Both the position numbers and the translations under genes were made by a program. Positions 17,346-26,768 of a stretch of 64,000 nt of DNA are shown here, piece after piece. The number at the start of each line of letters is the position of its first letter. Positions within the stretch are counted from its first letter, which is position 1. Location: positions 293,529 through 357,528 of the forward strand of contig CALIBL010000035.1 of assembly GCA_938045805.1 (NCBI GenBank), read 5' to 3'. This DNA comes from an uncultured Rubripirellula sp. (GTDB lineage Bacteria; Planctomycetota; Planctomycetia; Pirellulales; Pirellulaceae). The notes under the pieces were generated by a model. The model searched no databases, was not told the DNA's origin, and worked only from the letters and a program-made list of their open reading frames with translations.

Positions 17346-18797
17346 TTATGCAAAAACGACCGGCTGCAGCATCCAAATTAGAATCATGATCACCAACAGC
17401 GCCAGCGAGGCGAGCGACCTCAATACCCATGGATGATTCGAAGTGGCCTCCTGCCGCATACCACGAATCCACAGCACGAAAGATGATCCAATCATGATTG
17501 TCAGCACATTCACCGAAACCAACAACAGAGGACCAAGTACCGGTGTTCCCCTGAGCGAAACTGACCACTCCATGAATACAATTTGCAACCCTGCAGTCGC
17601 AATAGGCGGAACCAACGCGGCTGCAATCGCAGCGCCCGCTAGAGCCGAAGATAGATGCCTACGGGTTCGGGAGTACGATGCTGCGATACCTCCAACCAGA
17701 CCAACACATAGATCAAGTGGCGATGGAGCACAACGCGCCCACATTTCATCCGTGATCACCGGCTCACGAAAGACCGTGAACAAGAGCCCAAAGATCATGC
17801 TGGAAATCAACGCACTCAAAAAACCAAGTACGATGGTAAAAAGTGAAGATCGAAATAGCGGACGATTGCCCTGAGTCAATGCCATCCCCGCTCCAAGTAT
17901 TGGTGTCATCAGCGGGGCGATCAGCATCGCACCGATAATCACTGAAGCGGAATTCTGCAATAAACCAAATGACGCAAGCATTGAAGCGGCTGCCATCAAT
18001 CCGATGAACTCAAGATTCAACTCAGATCCCATTTGCAAATCATTGGCCAAATCGATTCGCTCCTGTCGCTCCATCGATGGTGCAACACGATTAGCAGCTT
18101 TCTGAATGGCCGTTGACAACACCTCTGCATAAGACGTTCCGTCTCGGGCAATGACAACGAAATGACGTGTCTGGTCAAGAATCAATGACCGAGAAATCTC
18201 GTAATGGGAATGGCGGGCGTCGAGAGCCCCCAGGTCTGATAAAACAACTTGATGACTGACCGGAGAGTCACTCTGAGCAGCAATCTCATCAATCTTCACG
18301 CTAAGCTGCTGGGAAGAAAAATCATCATCAGGCCAAGTAACGGGATCACGAAACGTCCAACCCCGAATCTCAAAAAATGATTTGACAGTACTGCTAGGTG
18401 ATCGCATGACGGGAATCAGAGAAGCACCACCATCATGAATCTCTGCCTCCTGCTTGATCCATAACGTCAGTACTTTCGAGCCAGAGAACACACTCTGCTC
18501 AAAAGCCTGATCGCCTTGCTGATGATAAAAACATAGCAAACGCGATCCATTCTTTCTGACCGAGTGATGAATGGCCTGCTCGATGGAAACCCCCTCAGAA
18601 GCTTGAAGGTAGACGATTTCATAATCACCCGGACACTCTCTCTCGACCTGATTCCGAACTAGTTGACCGAGCGAACTCTCTCTTGGGGATAGAACCAAAA
18701 GGTGAAGCTTCGACTGATCTACGGCGTCATCACAAGATTGCAATTGCAGTGCGCGAGCAAGGCAAAGAGAAGATCGAATCAGACAAGAGAACTTCAT
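17346..18797 (-). CDS. DUF389 integral membrane protein with long soluble N-terminus
   Basis: Protein of 483 aa. The C-terminal half (about residues 240-480) is the DUF389/TIGR00341-type hydrophobic domain with about six membrane helices and the conserved stretches LQNSASVIIGAMLIAPLMTP and GAGMALTQGN. The N-terminal 230 residues are soluble and have no recognised domain; they contain alternating hydrophobic strands (LHLLVLSPRESS, YEIVYLQASEG) that could form a nucleotide-binding or universal-stress-like fold. DUF389 proteins have no established function. The gene sits unexpectedly among secreted carbohydrate-active genes and is closely followed by the propeller gene. Confidence 0.85.
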   Translation of the reverse strand: MKFSCLIRSSLCLARALQLQSCDDAVDQSKLHLLVLSPRESSLGQLVRNQVERECPGDYEIVYLQASEGVSIEQAIHHSVRKNGSRLLCFYHQQGDQAFEQSVFSGSKVLTLWIKQEAEIHDGGASLIPVMRSPSSTVKSFFEIRGWTFRDPVTWPDDDFSSQQLSVKIDEIAAQSDSPVSHQVVLSDLGALDARHSHYEISRSLILDQTRHFVVIARDGTSYAEVLSTAIQKAANRVAPSMERQERIDLANDLQMGSELNLEFIGLMAAASMLASFGLLQNSASVIIGAMLIAPLMTPILGAGMALTQGNRPLFRSSLFTIVLGFLSALISSMIFGLLFTVFREPVITDEMWARCAPSPLDLCVGLVGGIAASYSRTRRHLSSALAGAAIAAALVPPIATAGLQIVFMEWSVSLRGTPVLGPLLLVSVNVLTIMIGSSFVLWIRGMRQEATSNHPWVLRSLASLALLVIMILIWMLQPVVFA

Positions 18798-18882
18798 TCA
18801 TTCACTCGACGCACAGAATCATTGCTAAAAGGCACAACTAACAACAGGCATCATGATCATGAGACGCCAAGATGAATTGTTC

Positions 18883-19620
18883 TCACTTCTGACCCTTCAC
18901 AAGATCAATTGCCTCTTTGGCAAATCGTTCACCAAGCAACCGATACCCCTCAGCGGAATAATGCAGGTCATTGGTAATCGGGCGTCCCGCACGATTCGTT
19001 CCGTCATTCAGGTCATCCGTATCGACCCACCTAAACCTTGGACTAGAATTAGCAACTTTAACTTGTATCTCTCGTACAGCAGTCCAATCGGGGTAACGCC
19101 GATTATCAAGATCAAAATCACTCAGCCTACCAATCACGAAGCCAATATCTTCGTGATTTAAATCGCTGCATAATTGCCCATGCAAACCGAGAAGGCTCTT
19201 CTCATAGACGGATGACCATTTCATCTTTGCGTCACGTTCACCCTGCATCCAGATGAAGGTGACGGAGGCCAATTTTTTACCCTCAATCGCTTTGGAAACC
19301 TTCGAGAGAAGTCGATCATAGAGGTCACCGGTGCTCTTTGGCTGATCACCTGCCGGTGAGGTCCACTGCTTGTACCAACGCTGGATCGGCTGCCCACCAA
19401 GAGCATCCTGCACCACAACCACTCCCCTCTCGCCAAACTCTTTTTGAACCGCTGGTAAAAACGCCTCTTCAGGACGGTGCCCTTGCATGTTTGATTGACC
19501 GGAGAGAACAAACAGGTGGACTCCCTGTGGTGGATTCATCCCCAAGCAATGGACGGTCGTGGTGGAGGCATACACCACCGCGCAAAGCAAAAGGGCACAC
19601 ATGATCTTTCTGATTCTCAT
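18883..19620 (-). CDS. Secreted SASA-family carbohydrate acetylesterase
   Basis: Protein of 245 aa with a signal peptide (about residues 1-25). It matches the SASA/DUF303 family, which includes sialate O-acetylesterases and acetylxylan esterases. Visible motifs are LFVLSGQSNMQGH with the nucleophile Ser, IWMQGERDA, and the C-terminal NDLHYSAEGYRLLGER with the catalytic His. The length is typical for a single-domain member. It lies 38 bp downstream of the CehA-type metallohydrolase gene, with the same orientation. Substrate is likely an O-acetylated sugar; which one cannot be told from sequence. Confidence 0.88.
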   Translation of the reverse strand: MRIRKIMCALLLCAVVYASTTTVHCLGMNPPQGVHLFVLSGQSNMQGHRPEEAFLPAVQKEFGERGVVVVQDALGGQPIQRWYKQWTSPAGDQPKSTGDLYDRLLSKVSKAIEGKKLASVTFIWMQGERDAKMKWSSVYEKSLLGLHGQLCSDLNHEDIGFVIGRLSDFDLDNRRYPDWTAVREIQVKVANSSPRFRWVDTDDLNDGTNRAGRPITNDLHYSAEGYRLLGERFAKEAIDLVKGQK

Positions 19621-19658
19621 CTCAAATTCTTTTCGGATAGGCCAATTTCGCTTCGGAA

Positions 19659-22148
19659 CTATTTTGATTCAACCTCAATAAAGATTGGATTGCTAACTAC
19701 TACCGGGGCGCGTTTCCCTTCCTTATCCCCCATCACACGTCCCAACTGCAATCGCTCACCAATCGCCGCGACAATGATAAACGCATCCGACTCCACTTGA
19801 ATCGGCAAAGATTGCTGAAACTTAACCACTCCCTGACCAAATTGATCGGGATGATCCGTACGTGTCCTGGACAACTCGGGTTGCATCTGCCCGTCGATGA
19901 AGACCTCGACACGATTCACATCAAGCCAGTTCGCACATTGGATTTCAACGTCCAAAGTAGCTTTTCCTTCCGGCAGGGAAATCGTATCCCCGATTTGCGC
20001 TACTCGATCCGTACTGGGGTGCTTCAATTTTACTGTCATGAAAGGTCCTGTTGACATCACGATTTGACCCGACTCGAGACGCTGAGTCATCTCTGCTGTT
20101 TTGATCTCAGATGGCACATCCGTACTGCATCGGATCCAATTTCTGAGTGACCCGCTCCCGTGAAAGTTGTAATGTGCATCAGTATTTACAACCCCCGGAA
20201 TCCTACGACCACTGGCAATCAATTTCATCCATGGCAACATACGATTTGAATCTGGATTCTTCAGAGCATCGGTCTGTTCTTGATTCAGGAAAATCAATTC
20301 GGGCGGGTGAACCTCAATCACATCCATGAAGTCGAGCATCTTTGCGAATCCACCATCTTCCTCTCCATCGAGGTTACGATCCGTTAGCATTTGCCTCATG
20401 TTTGGATGGTTACTCTGAACAATTTTGTCCGATCCCTCATCCCACATTGCTAAGCGGGCAATTTGATTCACTGGATCTTGGTTATCGGTTCGTGGCCCGC
20501 CACCATCCTGCTTTCTCGGTGACCACTTGAGCGGAAAGGCATTCTGGTGATTGATCGGCAAGAGGGAGCCTGTCAATTCCATGCCACTGCAGGTTGCCAT
20601 GAGGTGCATTGCTCCCAAAATCTCCAATTGATCGTCATACGATTCAATCCGCTGATGCTCCGTGCAGGGCGCAAACTCAAGGTGTTCGCAGAGAAGATTC
20701 TCGACTCGCCCCAACTGATCTGAGGTGTTATCACCCGAAGGACTGCTGTGACTGTGCAATTCGGCACTCACCCAGCCTGTGGTGTTCACAACCCGACGCA
20801 TCGTTGCTGTGACGGTGACCTGCTGCCCCGGTTTCACCTCTATTTCGCGATATTCAACATCATATTCCGGCCCCCGACTAATCAGCACATCGTAGGCCCC
20901 CGCTGGGATCGAGCGAAGAATGGTTCCATCAGCAGAATAAACACAGTTACCAACGGATCCACTTTGACTATCAATCCCAAAGACAGGGTTAGCTGTTTCT
21001 GAACCATCGGCTTTCTGCTTCCCAAAGAATGTGGCTTTGCAAGGTATTCCTGTTCCCTGCTCATCGGTCACGGTGAGTCGAACACTTGTTGCTTTGCCCG
21101 CCTGGAACTGATGTTTTGCAGCCTTAGTGCCAACTTGCAAATCGACCTGTTTTTCTTCATGCCCGATCGCATTAATGATCAGCTTGTATTCCCCCGGTGG
21201 CAGATGAACCGTTGACACACCGGACTCCGAAACCATCCACGACTTGGTTACCTTTCCAGTCGCTTCATCACTATCGTCCAATCTCAACTCAATTCGTGGC
21301 TGATCACCTACCGCTCCCACGATTGAAATTTCCTGCGGGGCACCACCTTTTAGAATGCCCCAAAGATCCAGTGGACTGGCCGCAGGAATCACTTCCGTTC
21401 GCCAACGCACCGCACCAGACTCTTCGAGCTCTTCAAGTGCCTCAGCCCCATAAAGCAGCTGCCGCATTCGATCACTGCTCCATCCGGCGGCTTTTTGGGA
21501 AACGATATTTTTGAATCCATAGGTTTGGCGAAAACTGAAATCCTCGCAGTACGCTACACCCTCTGATTCGATGGACTTGAACGCGAAAGTGCGATCCGCA
21601 CGTACACCGTCAATCGGCTTAACTTTGTCTTTCTTTGGCTCCTTGATCGTCAGCGATACCTTGATGCTGTGATCTGCGTTCGCTAATCGATATTCCAGCT
21701 CGGCAACACTTCCATCGCCTGCAACCGACGCCGAGGACTGGCATTTCCAGTAAGCTTCTCCACTCTCGTCAACTCCAAACTCCACTGAGCCAGCGTCATG
21801 AAACAGATACCGACCGGCTCCTGGGTAATAACAACTAAGCTGATCGGACCATTCTTCCCGTCGAGTTAAATCAATCAAGCAAGCGCCCACTCCCCTAACC
21901 GTCATGTTCGCATCACGCAACGCCCCAGGCCTCGCAATGACCGCGATCAGATTTTCGTTTTGCAGGACATAGTCACCGTCAATCCAGTCTGCTTCCTTGC
22001 CGGAAATGGGCTGCCTTGTCTCCGGGGTAATCTCCATCACTTCGGCAGCTGTCAGTATCCGTCCTGAATTGCTGAATAGAATCGATAACGCAAAACAAAC
22101 TGCGGCACAAACTTGCAGCAGTGACTGATCCGAATAGTTCTTATACAT
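19659..22148 (-). CDS. CehA/McbA-family metallohydrolase, secreted
   Basis: Exported protein of about 829 aa. ATG at 22148 starts a reasonable signal peptide; the upstream TTG at 22202 is less likely. The N-terminal part contains a catalytic-inactive-looking beta-rich region and two carboxypeptidase-regulatory-like beta-sandwiches (GEYKLIINAIGHEEKQV; AGAYDVLISRGPEYDVEYREI). The C-terminal PHP-like metal-binding domain has ELHSHSSPSGDN, FAPCTEHQ and VNTDAHYNFHGSGS, giving the His/Asp/Glu ligands of the CehA/McbA family. Founding members hydrolyse carbamate esters, but planctomycete relatives have untested substrates. It is the first gene of a possible transcript with the SASA esterase. Confidence 0.85.
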   Translation of the reverse strand: MYKNYSDQSLLQVCAAVCFALSILFSNSGRILTAAEVMEITPETRQPISGKEADWIDGDYVLQNENLIAVIARPGALRDANMTVRGVGACLIDLTRREEWSDQLSCYYPGAGRYLFHDAGSVEFGVDESGEAYWKCQSSASVAGDGSVAELEYRLANADHSIKVSLTIKEPKKDKVKPIDGVRADRTFAFKSIESEGVAYCEDFSFRQTYGFKNIVSQKAAGWSSDRMRQLLYGAEALEELEESGAVRWRTEVIPAASPLDLWGILKGGAPQEISIVGAVGDQPRIELRLDDSDEATGKVTKSWMVSESGVSTVHLPPGEYKLIINAIGHEEKQVDLQVGTKAAKHQFQAGKATSVRLTVTDEQGTGIPCKATFFGKQKADGSETANPVFGIDSQSGSVGNCVYSADGTILRSIPAGAYDVLISRGPEYDVEYREIEVKPGQQVTVTATMRRVVNTTGWVSAELHSHSSPSGDNTSDQLGRVENLLCEHLEFAPCTEHQRIESYDDQLEILGAMHLMATCSGMELTGSLLPINHQNAFPLKWSPRKQDGGGPRTDNQDPVNQIARLAMWDEGSDKIVQSNHPNMRQMLTDRNLDGEEDGGFAKMLDFMDVIEVHPPELIFLNQEQTDALKNPDSNRMLPWMKLIASGRRIPGVVNTDAHYNFHGSGSLRNWIRCSTDVPSEIKTAEMTQRLESGQIVMSTGPFMTVKLKHPSTDRVAQIGDTISLPEGKATLDVEIQCANWLDVNRVEVFIDGQMQPELSRTRTDHPDQFGQGVVKFQQSLPIQVESDAFIIVAAIGERLQLGRVMGDKEGKRAPVVVSNPIFIEVESK

Positions 22149-22313
22149 TAGGTCACTTACGATAGTCGTTAATGGAGCAAATAGAGGCAGTTCAACCAGC
22201 AAGAGTATAGCGAAAATGATTACCGCGATTCGGCAGCTTGAACCGATCCCACCAACACCTTCACTTGATCTTCAATTCGCCTCACTAAAAATTCACATTA
22301 AGCGGAGAATCAC

Positions 22314-22568
22314 ATGAGTAGGATCTACCTCATCTTTACGGTCCTTGCCATTAGCGCCGTAGCAGTCTTTGCCTTACAAAACCGAGATCCGATTACGGTG
22401 AGCTTTCTTGCGGGGTCCGTTCAAATCCCTAAAGTCGCCGTGATCATCGGCTCATACATTCTGGGCATGATCACTGGATGGGGATTATTTGGCCTGCTAA
22501 AGCACGCAATCAAACGATCGAGCAGCGGCCCCAAAAAAGTGGTTATTGAAAAGCAAGCTGACCAATAA
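22314..22568 (+). CDS. LapA-domain (DUF1049) small membrane protein
   Basis: Membrane protein of 84 aa. It has two hydrophobic segments (about residues 3-21 and 42-62) and the family pattern FALQNRDPITVSFLAG between them, matching the lipopolysaccharide assembly protein A domain. GGAG at 22304-22307 lies 6 bp before the ATG. In Escherichia coli LapA works with LapB in controlling LPS synthesis; no lapB-like gene is adjacent here, so only family membership is claimed. It stands alone between two minus-strand operons. Confidence 0.85.
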   Translation: MSRIYLIFTVLAISAVAVFALQNRDPITVSFLAGSVQIPKVAVIIGSYILGMITGWGLFGLLKHAIKRSSSGPKKVVIEKQADQ

Positions 22569-22604
22569 AACGAGTGGTGAAAAAAAGCCGATACATTCCC
22601 CGCA

Positions 22605-24035
22605 TCAAGTCAGCAAACCATGAGTTGGCTGATGCACGCGATCCTTCGGACCCATGCGATAACTTGCGCCCATCGCTTCGGTCACGGTGTTATACACGTC
22701 AAGGCCTTCCGCATTGACATCCAAGATTTGCCCGGTGCTGAACCGACCATTTGCCCCGGTGATGGCATGAAACACACCGGAGAGTTCTCGCTGAACATCA
22801 TTATGACGACCATCACCCGACTCGGTTGAAATCGTGATGAGAGAATTATCCAAGATGGTCTTCCCGTTGCCATCAACTGCATCAGGTCCATCTAATGCCT
22901 GCAAGAAGTAGGCCAATTCTCTCATCTTTAAGTGCGCGTGTGCCCTCAACGCTTCGTTCGCTTGATTCTCTCGAAATTCGTGCCACCATTCGTGGCTACA
23001 ACCCTTTGAACCCGATGCTTGACGCTGTCCCGCATCATCGAAGGCAAATAACTTCCGATCTTGATAGTGATAATCACCCTTGAGACGAATTCTCTCACCC
23101 GCCGCTAGAAACGTGAGAGAACCGAATCTCGCGCGGTCCATCTTCACCGCCGTTGCATAGAGGTCAGCCATCAGTCGCCATTCAGAAACCAATTCGTCAA
23201 CAGTCAAATCGATCCCCTCGCCACCGGGATCTGCTGAACCACCGTGAAGAAGCATCGATCGATCTGGCGTGTCCGGAGCACCCGCCATGCGAGCCTGGAC
23301 TCCGTAAGCACGCTGCTCGTACTCTCTGACTCGATCAAGGTGTTCAGACACGCGAGACTTGGAAGTTGAACCGAGGGGGGAGCGAGTTCCGACCATGTGC
23401 TTGTACTGCTCGAGAACAGAATCAAGAACACTGCGACGCAGGCGTTGCCGACGTGGATCGGAACCGTCGAGATGATCCACTCGTCCAAAAACACGCTCAA
23501 ACAGATCACGCGGTCTCTCTTGCATCGTCGCTGCTACCGTGCCGTTCATGTTGTAGCTATGCACATAGCGACCCACTCGACTGCGTCGAAAAAACGTCCC
23601 AGCAACCAACGTCGGTACCATCCCTGACGGCAAACCGTCAGGGTGAGCGGCATGACGAATCACTTGGTCGATGGAAGGACCGCCAGCCTTTGCCTCGCCA
23701 TCGGGCGGCTCGGCGGTAAAGGCAGCCGTGGCACCGTCATAATGAGCATTGATTCCTTTCTCGTCAGCCCGAAGATGATCCACACCACGCAAAATCAACA
23801 ACTTGTCTTTGAGTGGCTTCAGTGGCTCCAACACTCCGTCGTAACCCTCCTGCTGAAGAGGCGAGGGAATCCCAAGTCCGAAGAAAAGGTTGAACGCACG
23901 CTTAGGTACGACATCGCTCTCTCCGGCTTTGCAGGCAAACGAAGCACTGCCGGACATTTCCTCTAGAAAAGGGAGCCCCACTGCGATCGTACCAGCACCC
24001 CTGAGAATCGTTCTTCGATTGACTTGCCCACTCAT
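22605..24035 (-). CDS. DUF1552 exported protein
   Basis: Protein of 476 aa of the DUF1552 family, another sulfatase/alkaline-phosphatase-superfamily-like group of planctomycetes and their relatives. The N-terminus carries a twin-arginine motif (VNRRTILRGAG) and a hydrophobic core, so Tat export is expected. Family features include NLFFGLGIPSP, LLILRGVDHLRADEKG, a central LDSVLEQYKHM region and the C-terminal NSLITISTESGDGRHND. Its ATG overlaps the TGA of the DUF1592 gene by 4 bp (ATGA), indicating translational coupling, the usual partnership of these two families. It is the last gene of the operon. Reaction unknown. Confidence 0.91.
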   Translation of the reverse strand: MSGQVNRRTILRGAGTIAVGLPFLEEMSGSASFACKAGESDVVPKRAFNLFFGLGIPSPLQQEGYDGVLEPLKPLKDKLLILRGVDHLRADEKGINAHYDGATAAFTAEPPDGEAKAGGPSIDQVIRHAAHPDGLPSGMVPTLVAGTFFRRSRVGRYVHSYNMNGTVAATMQERPRDLFERVFGRVDHLDGSDPRRQRLRRSVLDSVLEQYKHMVGTRSPLGSTSKSRVSEHLDRVREYEQRAYGVQARMAGAPDTPDRSMLLHGGSADPGGEGIDLTVDELVSEWRLMADLYATAVKMDRARFGSLTFLAAGERIRLKGDYHYQDRKLFAFDDAGQRQASGSKGCSHEWWHEFRENQANEALRAHAHLKMRELAYFLQALDGPDAVDGNGKTILDNSLITISTESGDGRHNDVQRELSGVFHAITGANGRFSTGQILDVNAEGLDVYNTVTEAMGASYRMGPKDRVHQPTHGLLT

Positions 24036-26749
24036 CGCGATTGCTCCGTCTGTATCTTCTGCACCAAGTCACTATGAATCAACGATCTCATCAACTCACG
24101 ATATCCACCTCCACGCTCTTGACACATTGCATGAATGGCTTCCACCTGCTCTGCATCAACTGCAGTCAACGGCCGCCCTAATGAGAACTGGACAACCTTC
24201 CACGTCAAACTCTGCTTCACCCTTTCCGATGCGGCTAACAAATCCATCAACTCACCGACACCTTCGTACTTGACCGGGTCGGCTTTACCGGGAAAGAGAA
24301 TCTCTCCATCGTCACGAAGCTGGTTTCCGTGTCGATCGGTTTGATGGTAAGCACCAATACCGTTGAACTTCTCCAGACCAAAGGCAAGTGGCTCGAACCT
24401 CACATGGCAGACCCCGCATGTGCTGTCAGCAATCCTAGCCTCTGCGATTGATCGCTGCGTGAGCCCCAGAGCGGTCGCCGGAGGCGTCGTGTTCACGCAG
24501 GGAGGTGGCGCATTAACCACCCCGCGCAAAAGATCATGCAGCACGAACAACCCTCGCGAAACCATCGACGCATTGTCCCCACCGATCGTTAATACACTCG
24601 CCTGCGTGAGGATCCCACCACGACCCGACACGTTTGAAAGATCATACCGAACGCGTTGACCACCCGCTAAGTTTTGTGTTTTGGTCGAACCGGCGGGTAG
24701 TTGATAGAAGGCAGCTAGTTCAGGATCAAGGATGCTCAATTGAGCATTGAGCAAATCTGAAAGAGGTCGACCTTGGGTCCAAATGACCTCAACAAAGTAA
24801 TCGAGCGTCTCTTGTCGCATCTGCGTTGCCAAAACTTGATTCCACTCGGGAAAACGCTCGGGATCAGGCCTAAGGTTTTGCAAACGTCCCAGGTTAAGCC
24901 AATCTTCAATGAACTTCAGTGAACGCTCAACCGCTCGGTTATCCTTCAACATCCGATCGATCTGTTGATCCAACACGATCACATCCCGTAGTCCGCCTCG
25001 ATCAGCAAGACTCGCCAACTCTTCATCCGGCGAAGCTCCCCAAAGGATATAGCTGAGCCGATTCGCAATCTCGTGCTGACTCACTTTCCGACTCAATCCA
25101 CTCCCACGCTGGTACTCAACTCGATAAATGAATCGCGGAGACTGAATCATGGCCTCTACCACACAGGCAATCGCCAATTCAAAATCGCCACCAACACTCG
25201 CTACCGTCGTCGCGACTCCGCTGTAATCAATCTGTTCCGACTTGCTAATCGGGCCACGCAGCACCCAACGACCGATTTTCTCGATCTGTTCACGCATGGT
25301 GTCATCGGTCGACAACTTCCGACTTTTCCCGAACCTTGCTGCGAATTTCAACACGTCTAATTTTTCAACGACGGATTCAGCAAGCTTCTGATATGCCTCC
25401 ACATGCTTTAAATCAACGCTCATGTTGTATGAAGTGTTGCTAAAGCCATCCGCCCGAACATCAGCTGGCAACCACTTTCGCGCTTCGTCTTCAATATCAA
25501 CACCAAAGGTTGCTTTTACCGTGGCAATGTACTCATCGATTGTGAGACGTTGCACCCACACCTCACCGGTTCGGGCACGATGCCGATAAATCGCGGGATC
25601 AATCGTTTCAAACGCCCAAACACCTCCATCAACCAACCAGCGATAAAGAGTCTGTTTCTCCTCGGCACTCAGCGGTGCACGTTCATGTGGCATCTCATCT
25701 GAAACCACCCTCTCCCAGATCAGACTACCACTAGGATCTACCGCACCTTCTGAATCACCATTAGCCATGAGCGGACCACTGTCACCGCCCAGCTGCCATC
25801 CACTCTTTGAAGACAGGTCGAGTTCCCCTTGGCGAATGGCGGCGTCATGACACTCGAGGCAGTGATTCGACAAAAGCGGCGCAACATGGTCGCGAAAAAA
25901 CTGGTGCTGCTCGGCCAGCTTGATCTGCTCCGCTGATAATCGGCCTTCGCCCTCTGAGCCCTCTTGATACAGCTGAAACGCTTGACCTTCGTCAAGATCT
26001 TGATCGTAGATGGAAACACGAAAAATCCTGCCCTCCCACGGACGACCACCGCCGACTTCATTCCCCACCGCCAATCGAAAGTTTTCGTCCCAGTTTCCAA
26101 GATTACCGGGTACCAAAGCGTGTGAGAGCAGATGTCCGTTCTGGTACACGTCCATCTCACCGGAACTGCCCCGAGTGACTAGAACATGAACTCGCCCACC
26201 CTCCAAACTTCCCTCTGGAGCAGCGGTAGATGGCATCCCGTTACGATCTCGCTTGGTCGTGCGTAGCCGGAAATCAAAACGATCTTCATCCTGGCCAAGG
26301 GTAAAATTCCGGTGACTCGGATCCTTCGACAGCGAGATTAATCGGGCTGGCCCCGACTGCGAGAACTCATCAACCTCAATCCAAGCTTCGATTGCAAAGG
26401 CTCCGGATTTCTTAAGCGTCTGAATCATCTCCTTTGCTGCGGCTTCAGTGACCAATTCAACCGCTGAGTTAATCTGCAACCCGCCGGCAATCCATTTCAC
26501 TGACGCCTGATCACGAATCACAAGATCAACGTGCTCGAATTGCCCCACACGATCATGAACCACATTTCCTTTGCCCTCATTGAAGTCATAGGAAACAATC
26601 GGAGACGGCGTTGAGTGCTGCTGAGCGGATAGAGTTGCGGTTCCACGGGTAACCTCCGCCACCACTACATCCTTAGCTTTGGTGTCAACCTGAAACCATC
26701 CGACAAGAAACAGACCCGCCGAAAGTGTTCGAAATACACAGCCAATCAA
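24032..26749 (-). CDS. LamG-cytochrome c-DUF1592-type protein
   Basis: Exported protein of 905 aa with an N-terminal signal peptide. Residues about 45-250 form a LamG/concanavalin-like jelly roll (SYDFNEGKGNVVHDRVG to VSIYDQDLDEGQAFQLY). Next is a cytochrome domain with haem motif CLECH (about residue 297), then DUF1587 (RLTIDEYIATVKATFG), DUF1595, DUF1592, DUF1588 with a second CxxCH (CGVCH) and C-terminal DUF1585. The order is canonical for this family apart from the LamG head, which suggests binding to a polysaccharide before redox or hydrolytic action. It overlaps the DUF1552 start by 4 bp and follows the DUF1501 stop by 19 bp. Confidence 0.92.
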   Translation of the reverse strand: MIGCVFRTLSAGLFLVGWFQVDTKAKDVVVAEVTRGTATLSAQQHSTPSPIVSYDFNEGKGNVVHDRVGQFEHVDLVIRDQASVKWIAGGLQINSAVELVTEAAAKEMIQTLKKSGAFAIEAWIEVDEFSQSGPARLISLSKDPSHRNFTLGQDEDRFDFRLRTTKRDRNGMPSTAAPEGSLEGGRVHVLVTRGSSGEMDVYQNGHLLSHALVPGNLGNWDENFRLAVGNEVGGGRPWEGRIFRVSIYDQDLDEGQAFQLYQEGSEGEGRLSAEQIKLAEQHQFFRDHVAPLLSNHCLECHDAAIRQGELDLSSKSGWQLGGDSGPLMANGDSEGAVDPSGSLIWERVVSDEMPHERAPLSAEEKQTLYRWLVDGGVWAFETIDPAIYRHRARTGEVWVQRLTIDEYIATVKATFGVDIEDEARKWLPADVRADGFSNTSYNMSVDLKHVEAYQKLAESVVEKLDVLKFAARFGKSRKLSTDDTMREQIEKIGRWVLRGPISKSEQIDYSGVATTVASVGGDFELAIACVVEAMIQSPRFIYRVEYQRGSGLSRKVSQHEIANRLSYILWGASPDEELASLADRGGLRDVIVLDQQIDRMLKDNRAVERSLKFIEDWLNLGRLQNLRPDPERFPEWNQVLATQMRQETLDYFVEVIWTQGRPLSDLLNAQLSILDPELAAFYQLPAGSTKTQNLAGGQRVRYDLSNVSGRGGILTQASVLTIGGDNASMVSRGLFVLHDLLRGVVNAPPPCVNTTPPATALGLTQRSIAEARIADSTCGVCHVRFEPLAFGLEKFNGIGAYHQTDRHGNQLRDDGEILFPGKADPVKYEGVGELMDLLAASERVKQSLTWKVVQFSLGRPLTAVDAEQVEAIHAMCQERGGGYRELMRSLIHSDLVQKIQTEQSR

Positions 26750-26768
26750 ATTAATTTCTCCAGTGGTT

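Noticed and set aside
17329..17568. 80-residue N-terminal extension of the propeller protein
   Set aside because: It lies antisense-frame inside the DUF389 gene; ATG 17328 gives a proper signal peptide.
18851..18862. Palindrome TCATGATCATGA
   Set aside because: Short and A/T-rich, with no matching site elsewhere and no T run; likely chance.
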